DNA of 64,000 bases, from contig CALAUG010000041.1 in the NCBI GenBank assembly GCA_937892155.1, positions 1 to 64,000 on the forward strand, written 5' to 3'. This document shows positions 1 to 9,980 of the stretch, piece by piece; the stretch's first letter is position 1; each line of letters starts with the position of its first letter. A program made the translations under genes and the position numbers. Source of the stretch: an uncultured Bacteroidales bacterium. GTDB taxonomy: Bacteria > Bacteroidota > Bacteroidia > Bacteroidales > UBA1715. The notes below the pieces were generated by a model. The model saw only the letters and a program-made list of their open reading frames with translations. It searched no databases and was not told where the DNA came from.

Positions 1-68
<68 letters not shown>

Positions 69-79
69 CAGATGAATTC

Positions 80-164
80 GCCTGGATGGTGGAATTGGTA
101 GACACGCAGGACTTAAAATCCTGTGGACATTGCGTCCGTGCGGGTTCAATTCCCGCTCTAGGTA
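80..164 (+). tRNA. tRNA-Leu (TAA)
   Basis: Class II tRNA with a long variable arm. The acceptor strands are GCCTGGA (from 80) and TCTAGGT (157-163, with G-T pairs), the anticodon stem is CAGGA/TCCTG, the loop is CTTAAAA and the anticodon is TAA. The T loop is GGTTCAATTCC. CCA is not fully encoded. Confidence 0.95.
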
Positions 165-176
165 CTAAAATTTAAA

Positions 177-206
177 AGAGAACTTGAAAAGGTTCTCTTT
201 TTTTTT
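177..206 (+). terminator. Intrinsic terminator of the tRNA transcript
   Basis: AGAGAAC (177-183) pairs with GTTCTCT (192-198), followed by a run of T residues to 206. Confidence 0.85.
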
Positions 207-236
207 CGCAATAATATAAAATTAGGGATACGCTAA

Positions 237-277
237 AAAAGATGTAAATTCCCTTTTGAGGAATGATTACATCTTTT
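237..277 (-). terminator. Bidirectional hairpin terminator downstream of the GH16 gene
   Basis: AAAAGATGTAA (237-247) pairs with TTACATCTTTT (267-277), and an inner ATTCC/GGAAT extension lengthens the stem. Read leftward it is followed by a T run, so it closes the leftward GH16 gene that ends at 290. Together with the hairpin at 177-206 it insulates converging transcripts. Confidence 0.75.
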
Positions 278-289
278 ATAATAACAACG

Positions 290-1399
290 CTACAATTTCG
301 TATAAAATGGATTTTCCTTTGTTAAACGTAATTGCAGGCAACCATCTTCTACAACCACATTTTTAGGGTTCAACGTTACGTTTTCCATTTGCCAGGTTCC
401 TTTGCTCCAACGGCTGGCATTAAATGTTTCGAAATCGTCAGTCCATTTTTCGGTAAATGTTTTTGTATCAACATCGTAGGTCTCAACTTTTATGTAGTCG
501 ATGTACTGTTGTGTTGGCAATCCATAATGCGAAAATGCACCTACCCAAGTGGTACTTTTACTTGACCAGACGTTAAAACGCAAACTTTGTTTTTCAATCA
601 ATGTGTCAACTTGGTCTTCCACTACAGAGCCTTGAAAAACACCCTTTGCCTCGCCAAGAACATCGCGACGAATTTCCTCGTTGTCAATAAACCATGCCAC
701 ATATTCTGGCGTCCATTCAATCGTATATAAGTGGTAGTTTGAAATAGGGGAAGTTGCAAATCCGTATTTTGCTTCGCTCGTAATTTTTGCCTCTCTGTTA
801 CCAGTAATGATATTTGATTGTAATTGTGTAGAATCATTTCCCAGAATTTCTATGTCAATTTCGTTCCACAGATATTTTTTATCAACGTCGGAATTGTTGT
901 AGTACAAAAACATAGAACTAATGCATCCTGGAGCATACACCATTTTCATACGAGCAGTAAAACGCCCATATTGAAACGTTTCGTTGCTATAGATCTCTGC
1001 ACCATAAAAACTGCGGTAGTTTATTTCATAAATCGAAACTGTATCGGTAATACAAGTATCGTTTTCTGTTGATAACACGCAATAATAATCACCCGATTTT
1101 CCAGGTTTTATAGCTATGGAATCTTTTGTTGAATATTTAGAAGCCGTTCCCGAAGATTTAATGCGGTACCATTGGTAAGAAATTGGTTCACCAGTTTTTA
1201 CTGTTGCTTTTACACTCAAATAGAATGGGTCGTTTGAGGTAATGGTGTCGCCAACGGGTTGTTGTATAATTGTGATTTGCCTTAACGATGTACTATCAAT
1301 AGTTTCTGATTCTTCTGGTTTTACATCTTCTTTTTGGCAAGAAAAAAATCCAAACAAGACTACACAGCTAAAAACAGATAATGAGAATATTCTTTTCAT
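290..1399 (-). CDS. Lipoprotein beta-glucanase, GH16, circularly permuted Fibrobacter type
   Basis: Predicted endo-beta-1,3-1,4-glucanase (lichenase-like) anchored as a lipoprotein. Seen: a signal peptide ending in the lipobox FGFFSC (Cys about 21); an Ig-like domain at about residues 40-125 with a QWYR strand; then a GH16 fold with catalytic motif WNEIDIEILG (ExDxE, about residues 180-190) and the later LRFNVWSS strand. The strand that normally starts a GH16 domain (WTDDFETF..SRW..GTW, then DG.L.L.LT) is at the C-terminus, about residues 315-365. That order is the one known for the natural circular permutation of Fibrobacter succinogenes 1,3-1,4-beta-glucanase, and local similarity to that enzyme is high from memory. 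The gene is monocistronic and leftward, with a TACCTTTG -7 box upstream. Exact substrate is inferred. Confidence 0.85.
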   Translation of the reverse strand: MKRIFSLSVFSCVVLFGFFSCQKEDVKPEESETIDSTSLRQITIIQQPVGDTITSNDPFYLSVKATVKTGEPISYQWYRIKSSGTASKYSTKDSIAIKPGKSGDYYCVLSTENDTCITDTVSIYEINYRSFYGAEIYSNETFQYGRFTARMKMVYAPGCISSMFLYYNNSDVDKKYLWNEIDIEILGNDSTQLQSNIITGNREAKITSEAKYGFATSPISNYHLYTIEWTPEYVAWFIDNEEIRRDVLGEAKGVFQGSVVEDQVDTLIEKQSLRFNVWSSKSTTWVGAFSHYGLPTQQYIDYIKVETYDVDTKTFTEKWTDDFETFNASRWSKGTWQMENVTLNPKNVVVEDGCLQLRLTKENPFYTKL

Positions 1400-1415
1400 A
1401 ATAGTTTATTTTCTC

Positions 1416-1423
1416 CAAAGGTA
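1416..1423 (-). promoter_or_regulatory. -7 promoter element for the GH16 lipoprotein gene
   Basis: On the minus strand the sequence reads TACCTTTG, an exact match to the bacteroidote -7 consensus TAnnTTTG, 17 nt before the ATG. A TTG lies 22 nt further upstream, slightly longer than the usual spacing. Confidence 0.5.
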
Positions 1424-1444
1424 AAAAAACTTACGATGTGTACA

Positions 1445-2320
1445 TCAAGAAATTTTTATCAAATAACAGATTTTAAATAAATTGTACAAATTCAACGAAG
1501 AAGTTCGTATGACACAATTTTCGAGTGGTTTCTTAAATATTTTATGCAATCCTAACAGTAGGGAATCCACATGAAATCTTTGTAATTTCTGTACAACATT
1601 CAGTAATCTAATATCAATATCAGGGTAGGTTTGTTTAAGCACGACACTATTTTCTATGCTTTGTTTCGTTTTACTGAGAAACACTTCGTTTGTGTCTATG
1701 CCACAATGAATCAACGGATTGTCTATGTGAGAAACAGAAATGCCATTTTTTTGCAACTGCAATCCAAACAATGTGTCTTCGTGTCCGTATTGTTTTAAAG
1801 ATTCATTTAGTTTTATACTTTCAAAAATCTGCTTGGAAATAACAGTATTAAACAAAGAAAAGGAACGATATTCACATTCTTGTCTTTGTTTTGCTGGACG
1901 TTGTTCATATTTTTTCCCATAATTCCACCGTAAACGTTTGCATTTTTCCGGCTTGTGGGAATCGTACATTGTTCCTCCACAAATTACAGTTGTTTTTTCC
2001 TGTAACGCTTGTACGTACTCTGCCAAATATGATTGTAAAGGTATAGCCGCATCGCAGTCAATGAACAATAAATATTGATGTTTAGCCTTTGCTGCAAGCA
2101 AATTGCGCACACTTGTGCGTCCAATATTTTGGGGCAATTTACTATACGAAACAGAGGGAATATTTTGTATAGTTTGATTCTCAAAATCTACAGATGAACA
2201 ATCATCTACTACAATGATTTCAAATTGTATATTCAAAGCCGTTGCCTGGCGGTGTAGTTCCCGAACCAGCACATCGACAGGATAATTATAAACGGGTATT
2301 AGAATAGACAAAGAAATCAT
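1445..2320 (-). CDS. Glycosyltransferase family 2
   Basis: A 291-aa GT-A fold glycosyltransferase that transfers sugar from a nucleotide-sugar donor. The N-terminus has the family 2 signature SILIPVYNY followed by IIVVDDCSS (about residues 36-44), and the metal-binding site is FIDCDA (about residues 91-96). There is no signal peptide, and no clear C-terminal membrane segment is visible, so it is probably cytoplasmic or peripheral. It is transcribed with, but spaced from, the GH16 gene. No O-antigen or capsule genes adjoin it, so the acceptor is unknown. The start is the ATG just inside the bacteroidote-style AT-rich leader. Confidence 0.85.
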   Translation of the reverse strand: MISLSILIPVYNYPVDVLVRELHRQATALNIQFEIIVVDDCSSVDFENQTIQNIPSVSYSKLPQNIGRTSVRNLLAAKAKHQYLLFIDCDAAIPLQSYLAEYVQALQEKTTVICGGTMYDSHKPEKCKRLRWNYGKKYEQRPAKQRQECEYRSFSLFNTVISKQIFESIKLNESLKQYGHEDTLFGLQLQKNGISVSHIDNPLIHCGIDTNEVFLSKTKQSIENSVVLKQTYPDIDIRLLNVVQKLQRFHVDSLLLGLHKIFKKPLENCVIRTSSLNLYNLFKICYLIKIS

Positions 2321-2512
2321 AGTTGTCGGTTGTCAGATTATATCTCTTAAATCCTGATTCTTGATTCTAATCATCAACTTAAATTTTTATGCAAAATAAA
2401 CTTTTTATTGTGAAATATGTAAAATTGTGAGAAACTTGTCCATAACTTTATAAAAATCAATAAAAATAACGTGTGATTTTTATTTAATTTTCCACGATTA
2501 ATATAGGTTACT

Positions 2513-5500
2513 ATGAATTTGAAAACTATACGAAAGTCTTTGGTACTGAGTTCGTTGTCGTTGTGCTTTGCGACAGCATCGTTTGGTCAAAGTATTCAAG
2601 CATTATTTACGCCGTCGGCGACTGTTGCCTGTGGAGTAACTCCAATTTTGTTTTCCGACAAATCAACAGGCGATATTGATGAATGGATTTGGGATTACGG
2701 GAACGGTTCCAATCCAATGAGTTACACGAAGCAGGAAAATCACGCAATTACTTACGCGCCAGGAGAATACGTTGTTTCTTTAACGGTACGGAAAGGAACG
2801 GAAACAAATACTTATTCGCAAAAAATCACCATTAACGAAACACCAACTGCGCAGTTTTCGTTATCTGGATTTAACGGCTGTACGGACACCGAATTTGAAT
2901 TTGTGAACGAATCAACGTCACCTGTTGCCATAACAAACTATACGTGGTCATTTGGTGATGGTAGCGGTTCAAATCAACAAAATCCAAAGCATACCTATGC
3001 CATCGAAGGAAAATATACGATAGGGCTTACTGTAAAAGACGCCAACGGCTGTTCAGAAACAAAAACATTCAGCGATACAATTAAGGTTTCCAAGCCACTG
3101 AATATTTCGATTTCCGCAAGCACAACAGAAGCTTGTGCTTCGCCAATGACGACGACGTTTTCACCGACAATTACAAACGGAACGGCCGTGGAATATCTAT
3201 GGGACTTTGGAGATGGAAATTCGTCAACAGAACAAAATCCAGCATACACATACAATGCCGACGGAAGCTACAACGTAACGTTTTCGGCAACGACAAACAC
3301 TGGATGCGTCAATTCCAAGACATTCAACGATTTTATCAAAATCAATACGTTTGACGTTGATTTTGAACCCGCTTCAAGTTTATGCGACAACACATCTATT
3401 CAGTTTAAGGCGACTGCAAATTCCACCATGGGAACTTGGCAATGGGATCTGGGGAATGGAGAAAGCGCAACAACGCAGAATGCAACCACGACGTACACAA
3501 GCGCCAGCAACTACACAATATCGTTGCAAGGTACAAGTTCCATAGGCTGTGTGAAATCAAAAACAAAAACATATAAAATCAATGCAAGACCGACGGTAGC
3601 TGCTTCGGCAGATAAAACGCAAGGTTGCGCATCTGACGGATTAACCGTTGCGTTTACCGACAATTCTTCCAATGTTTCATCTTGGAGTTGGGATTTTGGT
3701 GATGGAGCAACGTCAATTTCACCGTCGCCATCGCATTCGTACACGACAGAAGGTGCTTATAACGCAGTGCTAACGGCAACAGATGCCAATGGTTGCAAAA
3801 ACACAAGTGCGCCAATAGTTGTTTCTGTAAAAAATCCGACTGCTTTGTTCGAAATCACATCAAGCGACGGAGAAAATTTCTGTCTTGGTTCAACGACAAC
3901 CATCACAGACAAAAGTAGTTCCGATTTTGGCGGATTAACATATCAATGGTCTGCATTTGATGAAAGCAAAATAACATCGCAGACGAAGACAGGACAAAAT
4001 TTTGAGATTATTTTCGGTGAATCAGGTGTGTATCCTGTAGAATTAACAATAACCGACGCAGCCGGATGTCAGTCTACATACAGCGATACAATAAAAATTG
4101 GACGTGTTCCGACAAAACCGGTCATTGTCGCCGATGATGCCTGCTACAACAAAATGGGAGTAGATTTGAAAGCAATCTCGGCCGAATCGAATACTTGGGA
4201 TTGGGAATTTGGCGACGGAGAAGATTCTACGTATTATGCCGATGGAGAAGTATCGTTTAAGCATATTTACGGAGATCCTGGAACGTACACGATGAAACTT
4301 GTGGCACGTGAATATTATTGTCCATCGGAACCAGCAGACGAAAAAACAATAACTATTAATGTTCCAAAGTCGGAATTTACATATTCACCAAGAGCGTTAT
4401 GCTTTTTCCCTGGCGAAATGACGTTTGACCCATCAAATTCAAAAGGAGCAGAGTCGTATTTATGGGATTTCGGCGATGAAACGGATAAAATTTTTATCAA
4501 TAAAATTTCGGACGGTCATTATGAATGGAAAAAGGGCGGAGAGACTGGCGACGTTATTGAAGCCGATGTTGAAACATTTATGCCGAAACACGAGTATGCT
4601 GTTGCAAATAATTATACAGTAACACTTATTTCGTACGCAGGAGAATGCTCCGACACTTTGCCAATGAGAATCAATATGTCGGGCATAAAGATAGGATTTA
4701 CACAAGACACAACAGAAATCTGTCTTGGTGATGCTATTGAATTCAGCGATACCAGTAAAACGGCAACGAGCACTATCATAAGCCGCAGATGGATTTTTGA
4801 CACCGATACGGTTACCGCTACATCGGCAAAGAAATCGTATGTATTCTCCAAAGCGGGCACATTCAACGTAGGTCTGAGGGTTGAAAACGGTGACGGCTGT
4901 GCAGATTCAACGGTAAAAAACAATATAATAATCGTCAATCCTTTACCACGGATACTTTCATTTAAGGCAATGGAATCCGATGCCGATTCAGTAATTGGTT
5001 GTAAATCACTCGATTTAACATTTAATTCGTCGGAAACGGGTCCGGCAGCCATCGTTTCCTACCTCTGGAATTTTGGTGATGGTAAAACATCAACAGATAA
5101 AGTTCCACAACATACATACACAAAAGGAACATATAACCTTTCTCTAAAAGTTACAGACGAAAAAGGTTGCTCGAAAGATTCGACCAAGACAAAATATGTG
5201 ATGGTTTCCAATCCACAACCGAGTTTCACAATTCCGGATATGGTCTGTGCTTATACTGATGTACAGCCTGTAAACAAATCTGTCGGTAGCAATTTGCAAT
5301 ATTTGTGGGAGTGGGGCGATGAAACGGAACAGGGTATTGTCGCAAATCCTACACATTCATATATGGATAGAGCTGTCAGCGATACATCATTTACAATCAC
5401 ATTGACTGTTGTTGATACATTATTTAAATGTAAAAGCGATCCAGCCTTTTCAAAAGTAATTAAAGTTCGTTCGCCACAAGCAAACTTCATTGCAAGTGAC

Positions 5501-6718
5501 TCTATTTTCACGTGTCCGCCAGCAGATGTGAACTTCTCAAATCTATCGACGGGAACCAATCTTTCGTATGCTTGGGAATTTTTCGACGGTAGTCTGCCTT
5601 CAACAGTAACTGATGCATATTGGAAATATTTCAAATCGGGAATTTACGATGTACAATTGTCTGTAACCGATAATTTTGGTTGTAAAGACACATTGTTTAA
5701 AGACGACTACATCACTGTTTATGGTCCACGAGGCGAATTGTCAGTATCTCAAATCGCAGGCTGTACGTACGATACAATCCAGTTTAAGGGTGTGAATGTC
5801 GTTGGAGCAACAAACCGCACTTGGATTTTTGGTGATGGTCAATATTGGGAAACCGGCGATGTGGATTCAACAGAATATACGTACAAAGTAGGTAATTACT
5901 ATATTCCTACATTGTTGTTGTCGGATGACAATAATTGTGAAGTAACAATTCTTGGTGACAAGATTACCATTTACAGCGCCAATTTAAGTTTTGAAGGTGA
6001 TTCGATTTTGTGCGAACCAACAACTGCGGTACTTCACAATACATCAACGTCATTGCCTGTTGAAGTTGATAGTTGGGAGTGGACATTCAGTTCTGGTGAT
6101 ACGCTCAAAACGCAAGATGCAGCCTTGGATTTTGATTATGGTTTGTATGATTTATCATTGACAGCTACTATTCAAGGATGCCAGTACCGTTTAGATTCCA
6201 CTGGGTTTTTGAATGTCTTGCGTACACTTGATGTAATGTTCTCAACTACGCAAAATCCTGCAAAGACGATAGAAACTGTCGTGTTCACCAACGAAACAGA
6301 CACGGCTTTTGGTTTGCCAGTATTCACGGAATGGAATTTTGATGATGGCAAGTCTTCAAAAGAATTCAATTCATCGCACACGTTTATGGAAGATGGACTG
6401 TATAACGTTTCATTGACATCGTATATCCACGAAGAATGTCCAAATACATATACATTACCTTTGGAAGTGTTGAAAGAATATTTGATACCGAATGTGTTTA
6501 CACCGAACGGAGACGGCATCAACGATATTTTCTTGGAAAATATGGACGAAGTTGAATTAATCATCATCAACCGTTGGGGACAAAAAGTATTTGAAGGCAT
6601 CGGTGGTTGGGACGGTATGTGTAATGGAAAGGAAATGTCGGCTGGAACATATTTTTATATGATAACAATGCCTAACGGCGATAAATTCGAAGGACCATTA
6701 ATGTTAATTAGAAATTAA
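2513..6718 (+). CDS. Giant PKD-repeat surface protein with T9SS type B sorting domain
   Basis: A 1401-aa secreted protein. A Sec signal peptide ends near ATASFGQS (about residue 26). At least a dozen PKD or PKD-like repeats follow, recognisable by motifs such as WDFGDG, WSFGDG, WNFGDG and WEFGDG spaced about 85-100 residues apart. The C-terminus (from about residue 1320, IPNVFTPNGDGINDIF to the end) is the gliding-motility-type CHU_C/type B sorting domain, which directs export through the type IX system and surface attachment. The two genes that follow at 8-nt spacings encode an OmpA-like protein and a PorP/SprF porin, an arrangement in which PorP/SprF partners handle type B substrates. Probably an adhesin or surface filament component. 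Ligand unknown. Confidence 0.9.
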   Translation: MNLKTIRKSLVLSSLSLCFATASFGQSIQALFTPSATVACGVTPILFSDKSTGDIDEWIWDYGNGSNPMSYTKQENHAITYAPGEYVVSLTVRKGTETNTYSQKITINETPTAQFSLSGFNGCTDTEFEFVNESTSPVAITNYTWSFGDGSGSNQQNPKHTYAIEGKYTIGLTVKDANGCSETKTFSDTIKVSKPLNISISASTTEACASPMTTTFSPTITNGTAVEYLWDFGDGNSSTEQNPAYTYNADGSYNVTFSATTNTGCVNSKTFNDFIKINTFDVDFEPASSLCDNTSIQFKATANSTMGTWQWDLGNGESATTQNATTTYTSASNYTISLQGTSSIGCVKSKTKTYKINARPTVAASADKTQGCASDGLTVAFTDNSSNVSSWSWDFGDGATSISPSPSHSYTTEGAYNAVLTATDANGCKNTSAPIVVSVKNPTALFEITSSDGENFCLGSTTTITDKSSSDFGGLTYQWSAFDESKITSQTKTGQNFEIIFGESGVYPVELTITDAAGCQSTYSDTIKIGRVPTKPVIVADDACYNKMGVDLKAISAESNTWDWEFGDGEDSTYYADGEVSFKHIYGDPGTYTMKLVAREYYCPSEPADEKTITINVPKSEFTYSPRALCFFPGEMTFDPSNSKGAESYLWDFGDETDKIFINKISDGHYEWKKGGETGDVIEADVETFMPKHEYAVANNYTVTLISYAGECSDTLPMRINMSGIKIGFTQDTTEICLGDAIEFSDTSKTATSTIISRRWIFDTDTVTATSAKKSYVFSKAGTFNVGLRVENGDGCADSTVKNNIIIVNPLPRILSFKAMESDADSVIGCKSLDLTFNSSETGPAAIVSYLWNFGDGKTSTDKVPQHTYTKGTYNLSLKVTDEKGCSKDSTKTKYVMVSNPQPSFTIPDMVCAYTDVQPVNKSVGSNLQYLWEWGDETEQGIVANPTHSYMDRAVSDTSFTITLTVVDTLFKCKSDPAFSKVIKVRSPQANFIASDSIFTCPPADVNFSNLSTGTNLSYAWEFFDGSLPSTVTDAYWKYFKSGIYDVQLSVTDNFGCKDTLFKDDYITVYGPRGELSVSQIAGCTYDTIQFKGVNVVGATNRTWIFGDGQYWETGDVDSTEYTYKVGNYYIPTLLLSDDNNCEVTILGDKITIYSANLSFEGDSILCEPTTAVLHNTSTSLPVEVDSWEWTFSSGDTLKTQDAALDFDYGLYDLSLTATIQGCQYRLDSTGFLNVLRTLDVMFSTTQNPAKTIETVVFTNETDTAFGLPVFTEWNFDDGKSSKEFNSSHTFMEDGLYNVSLTSYIHEECPNTYTLPLEVLKEYLIPNVFTPNGDGINDIFLENMDEVELIIINRWGQKVFEGIGGWDGMCNGKEMSAGTYFYMITMPNGDKFEGPLMLIRN

Positions 6719-6725
6719 TTTTGTT

Positions 6726-9026
6726 ATGAAACAAAAACTATCAATATTCATAATTTGTAGTCTTTTTGCTACCATATCGTTTGCACAGTCGCGCGATTTA
6801 AGACGAGGAGACGAAGCTTTTAAGGAGAAGACGTTTTCTACGGCAAAAGAATACTATATCAATGCGTTTGAAACGGCAAAAGCGGCAGGAAACAACGAAC
6901 AGACGGCCTATGCAAGTTATAAGATTGCAGAATGCTATTATGAAGCAAATAATTACGAACGTGCCATACCGTTCTATAAAAATGCCATTGATTTGAATTA
7001 TCAGGATTCAAGCAAAACAATGTACCGCAAATATGCCGATATGCTTATGATGATAGGCGATTATCAGCAAGCACGTGAAATGTATCAAAAACAATTGTCG
7101 GTGAAAAGCGATGACAATTTGACGAAGATACGCCTGAAAGCATGCGATTTTATTGATACAGCAAAAACTTTCGAATCAATGTACGAAGTGCAGAATGTTC
7201 AGCAGATTAATAGCCGTTATGGAGATTTTGCTCCAGCAAAACACCTTAACAATATTGTATTTTCAACATCACGTTTCACAAAGGACAGTCTAATCTATTC
7301 CTATACAGGTGATGGCTTTGAAGACCTGTATGAGACCTACTTTAATCCTGACCAAAATTCGTGGTCACCAGTTGAAAAATTACACGGAGGTATCAATTCT
7401 TCGTATAATGACGGTTCGTTTACATTTGATGTAAAAAACAGCACCGCGTACTATATGCAATGTAATGGCGTAAGCGGAGCTGATAAAAACTGTAACATTT
7501 ATCTTTCAAAATATAACGACAGTAAGGGTGAATGGGATAAGCCTACTCAATTTAAATACCACACAAAAGCGTACAGTTCTGGACATCCAGCTTTAACACC
7601 TGATGGATTGACATTGTATTTTGCGTCAAATAATCCAGCGGGATATGGTGGTACGGACATCTGGATGTGCCATCGTGATTCGGACACGTCCAGCAATTGG
7701 TCGGAGCCCCAAAATCTCGGTCCAACAATCAACACTGCAAGCAATGAAATGTTCCCGTTCGTTGCTGACAATAATGGTTTATATTTCTCATCCAACGGAC
7801 ATCCCGGATATGGAGGATTGGATATTTTTTATGCAGCGAAGACAGGTTCTGGTTTTGCAACGCCAATCAACTTAAAACCACCGTTCAATTCAAGTGCGGA
7901 CGATTTCAGTTTGTTATATCTGTCGGAGAGTACCGGATTGTTTGCCTCTAACAGAATTGGTGGAGTTGGAAACGACGATATTTATTATTTCAAACTGAAA
8001 GATGTCAATATTGAAATTGCCGGCCGCGTACTTTCAAATGATTCAATTCCACTTGCTGATGCATTGATAATTATTAAGACTGTCGGCACCGAACAAGTCG
8101 ATACCATAATAACTGACAAAGACGGAATGTATTTCTTCCAAGGTATGGAACCAGATAAGGAATATAAGATTTTTGCGCACAAAACAGGATTTCTAAATCC
8201 AGACGGAAAATTAATTAACACACAGGGGGTTACGCAAAGCATTACACTTGATTCTTTAAATGGATTTGATATGAATTTCATTCTTCAAAAAATTGAAAAA
8301 GGTAAAGAATATGAAATCCGAGATATTTATTATGACTTAGATAAATACGAATTGAGACCTGCATCGATTGAAGAATTGAGTAAATTAGTTGCTATATTAA
8401 ACAATAACCCAGATATTTGCATACAAATTAATTCTCATACCGATGAACGTGCAACAGACGCCTACAACAAGATTCTTTCAAACAATAGAGCAAAATCAGT
8501 AGTTGATTATTTGCACTCACAAGGTATTGATGACAAACGACTTACATGGCGTGGTTGGGGAGAGACAAACCCAATTTTCAAAAATGCACAAACCGAGGAA
8601 CAGCATCAGGCAAACCGACGCACAACATTCTCAATCATCAATTTTGACGAATTGCAGTTGAGCAAACAAGAAGAAGAACATCAAAATACCATTGAGCGAT
8701 TGGAAAGCAACGGGACACAGGCTCCACGCGAACAAGGAATCTGCTTCCGTCTGCAAATTGGAGCTTCTAAAAGTAAATCAAACAATAAGATTTATGCAAA
8801 ATTAGGAGACAACTTCAAAAAACTTCCGACGTACTGCTCAAAAGAGTCTGATGGGTTGTATCACTATACTATAGGTTCGTTCAAGACATTCCAAGAGGCT
8901 TCAAAAATAAAAGATGAAATAGATGCTTTAGGTTATAATTCATTTATCGTTTCGTACGAAAATGGTAATAGAATCCAAATTAATGAAGCTTTACTGAAAA
9001 TACAGAAATCTAAAACAAGCAAATAA
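6726..9026 (+). CDS. PorE-like OmpA/WD40/TPR envelope protein with C-terminal SPOR-like domain
   Basis: A 766-aa periplasmic or outer-membrane protein with signal peptide (TISFAQS). Domain order: TPR repeats (about 25-130); a PD40/WD40-like beta-propeller with repeats such as TLYFASNNPAGYGGTDIW and LYFSSNGHPGYGGLDIF (about 150-420); a carboxypeptidase-regulatory-like/Cna-B domain (about 425-515); an OmpA peptidoglycan-binding domain (about 535-640, with NSHTDERATDAYN and NNRAKSV); and a tail of about 80 residues resembling SPOR. This order matches PorE and related T9SS accessory proteins that tie the machinery to peptidoglycan. It is in an operon with the PKD protein and the PorP/SprF gene and probably helps assemble or anchor the exported adhesin. 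Confidence 0.85.
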   Translation: MKQKLSIFIICSLFATISFAQSRDLRRGDEAFKEKTFSTAKEYYINAFETAKAAGNNEQTAYASYKIAECYYEANNYERAIPFYKNAIDLNYQDSSKTMYRKYADMLMMIGDYQQAREMYQKQLSVKSDDNLTKIRLKACDFIDTAKTFESMYEVQNVQQINSRYGDFAPAKHLNNIVFSTSRFTKDSLIYSYTGDGFEDLYETYFNPDQNSWSPVEKLHGGINSSYNDGSFTFDVKNSTAYYMQCNGVSGADKNCNIYLSKYNDSKGEWDKPTQFKYHTKAYSSGHPALTPDGLTLYFASNNPAGYGGTDIWMCHRDSDTSSNWSEPQNLGPTINTASNEMFPFVADNNGLYFSSNGHPGYGGLDIFYAAKTGSGFATPINLKPPFNSSADDFSLLYLSESTGLFASNRIGGVGNDDIYYFKLKDVNIEIAGRVLSNDSIPLADALIIIKTVGTEQVDTIITDKDGMYFFQGMEPDKEYKIFAHKTGFLNPDGKLINTQGVTQSITLDSLNGFDMNFILQKIEKGKEYEIRDIYYDLDKYELRPASIEELSKLVAILNNNPDICIQINSHTDERATDAYNKILSNNRAKSVVDYLHSQGIDDKRLTWRGWGETNPIFKNAQTEEQHQANRRTTFSIINFDELQLSKQEEEHQNTIERLESNGTQAPREQGICFRLQIGASKSKSNNKIYAKLGDNFKKLPTYCSKESDGLYHYTIGSFKTFQEASKIKDEIDALGYNSFIVSYENGNRIQINEALLKIQKSKTSK

Positions 9027-9034
9027 TCGGAGTT

Positions 9035-9958
9035 ATGAAGAACTTTTTACGATATATACTATTGTTCAGCGCCACAATGTTGTCGCTGCAAACGTTTGCG
9101 CAAAACGATATAGACGTAAGCAACTATATGTTTGATGAAATTAGTTACAATCCTGCGTTTACCGGCGAAGGAGAGACATTTAGGGCTTCGCTGCTTGCAC
9201 GCAAGCAATGGCTCGGTTTTGAAGGCTCTCCGTTATTTGAAACATTAAGCATAGATGGTGCAACAAAACATTTAGGTGGACTTGGCTTACACGTTGTAAA
9301 TGACAAACTTGGATTTGAAAATGTTGTAACGGCAACTTTTAATTATTCCTATGGAGTTACCATGAGCGAACATTCCCGTTTAACGGCGGGTTTTGCTGTC
9401 GGAATCATAGACAGATATGTCGATATTTCGGAATTTGTCTACCAAAACCAGGTACAAAGCGATCCGGAAGGCTACGATGCCAACAACAATAACATTATTC
9501 CAACATTAAATGTTGGTTTAAGTTTGGCTATAAAAAACCTCACTCTCGGAGTTTCAGCAACCCACGTAGCAAGCAATCTCGACAAAGCATCGGTGACAAA
9601 ACTGCCACGACATATTTATTGGTACGGACAATACAAAATCAATCCAGAAGGGAAGGTTTGTGCAGTACCAACAGTATTGGTGAAATATGGTAGCGCCAAG
9701 ACACAGTTTGAGGCAAATACAAACTTCTATTTCAACAACAAATTCTGGCTGGGTGCATCATATAGAGCAAACGAATCCGTTGTCGGACTTGCCGGCATTA
9801 TTTTAAAAGATAGAATTTACATAGGCTATTCATACGACTGCAACATCGGCGAAAACCGCCAATATTCGTATGGAAGCCACGAAATATTTTTATCGTGGAG
9901 AATGAGAAAAGATCCACATCAAAAGGGATTCTATCAAAGTACGCGATTGTTCAACTAA
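9035..9958 (+). CDS. PorP/SprF family type IX secretion outer-membrane protein
   Basis: A 307-aa outer-membrane beta-barrel. A signal peptide ends at LQTFAQ (about residue 22). The mature N-terminus has the family hallmark (Y.FDE.SYNPAFTGE..TFRASLLARKQW), and alternating amphipathic strands continue to the C-terminal EIFLSWRMRKD. PorP/SprF proteins bind T9SS type B cargo and link it to the PorK/N/M motor complex. Third gene of the operon with 2513-6718 and 6726-9026. Many genomes carry several such paralogues, so it need not be the housekeeping PorP. Confidence 0.9.
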   Translation: MKNFLRYILLFSATMLSLQTFAQNDIDVSNYMFDEISYNPAFTGEGETFRASLLARKQWLGFEGSPLFETLSIDGATKHLGGLGLHVVNDKLGFENVVTATFNYSYGVTMSEHSRLTAGFAVGIIDRYVDISEFVYQNQVQSDPEGYDANNNNIIPTLNVGLSLAIKNLTLGVSATHVASNLDKASVTKLPRHIYWYGQYKINPEGKVCAVPTVLVKYGSAKTQFEANTNFYFNNKFWLGASYRANESVVGLAGIILKDRIYIGYSYDCNIGENRQYSYGSHEIFLSWRMRKDPHQKGFYQSTRLFN

Positions 9959-9980
9959 TGTACATCAACATACACTTACA

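Noticed and set aside
622..1072. ORFs 622-837 (-) and 824-1072 (+) inside the GH16 gene
   Set aside because: Out-of-frame shadows of a gene with complete domain content.
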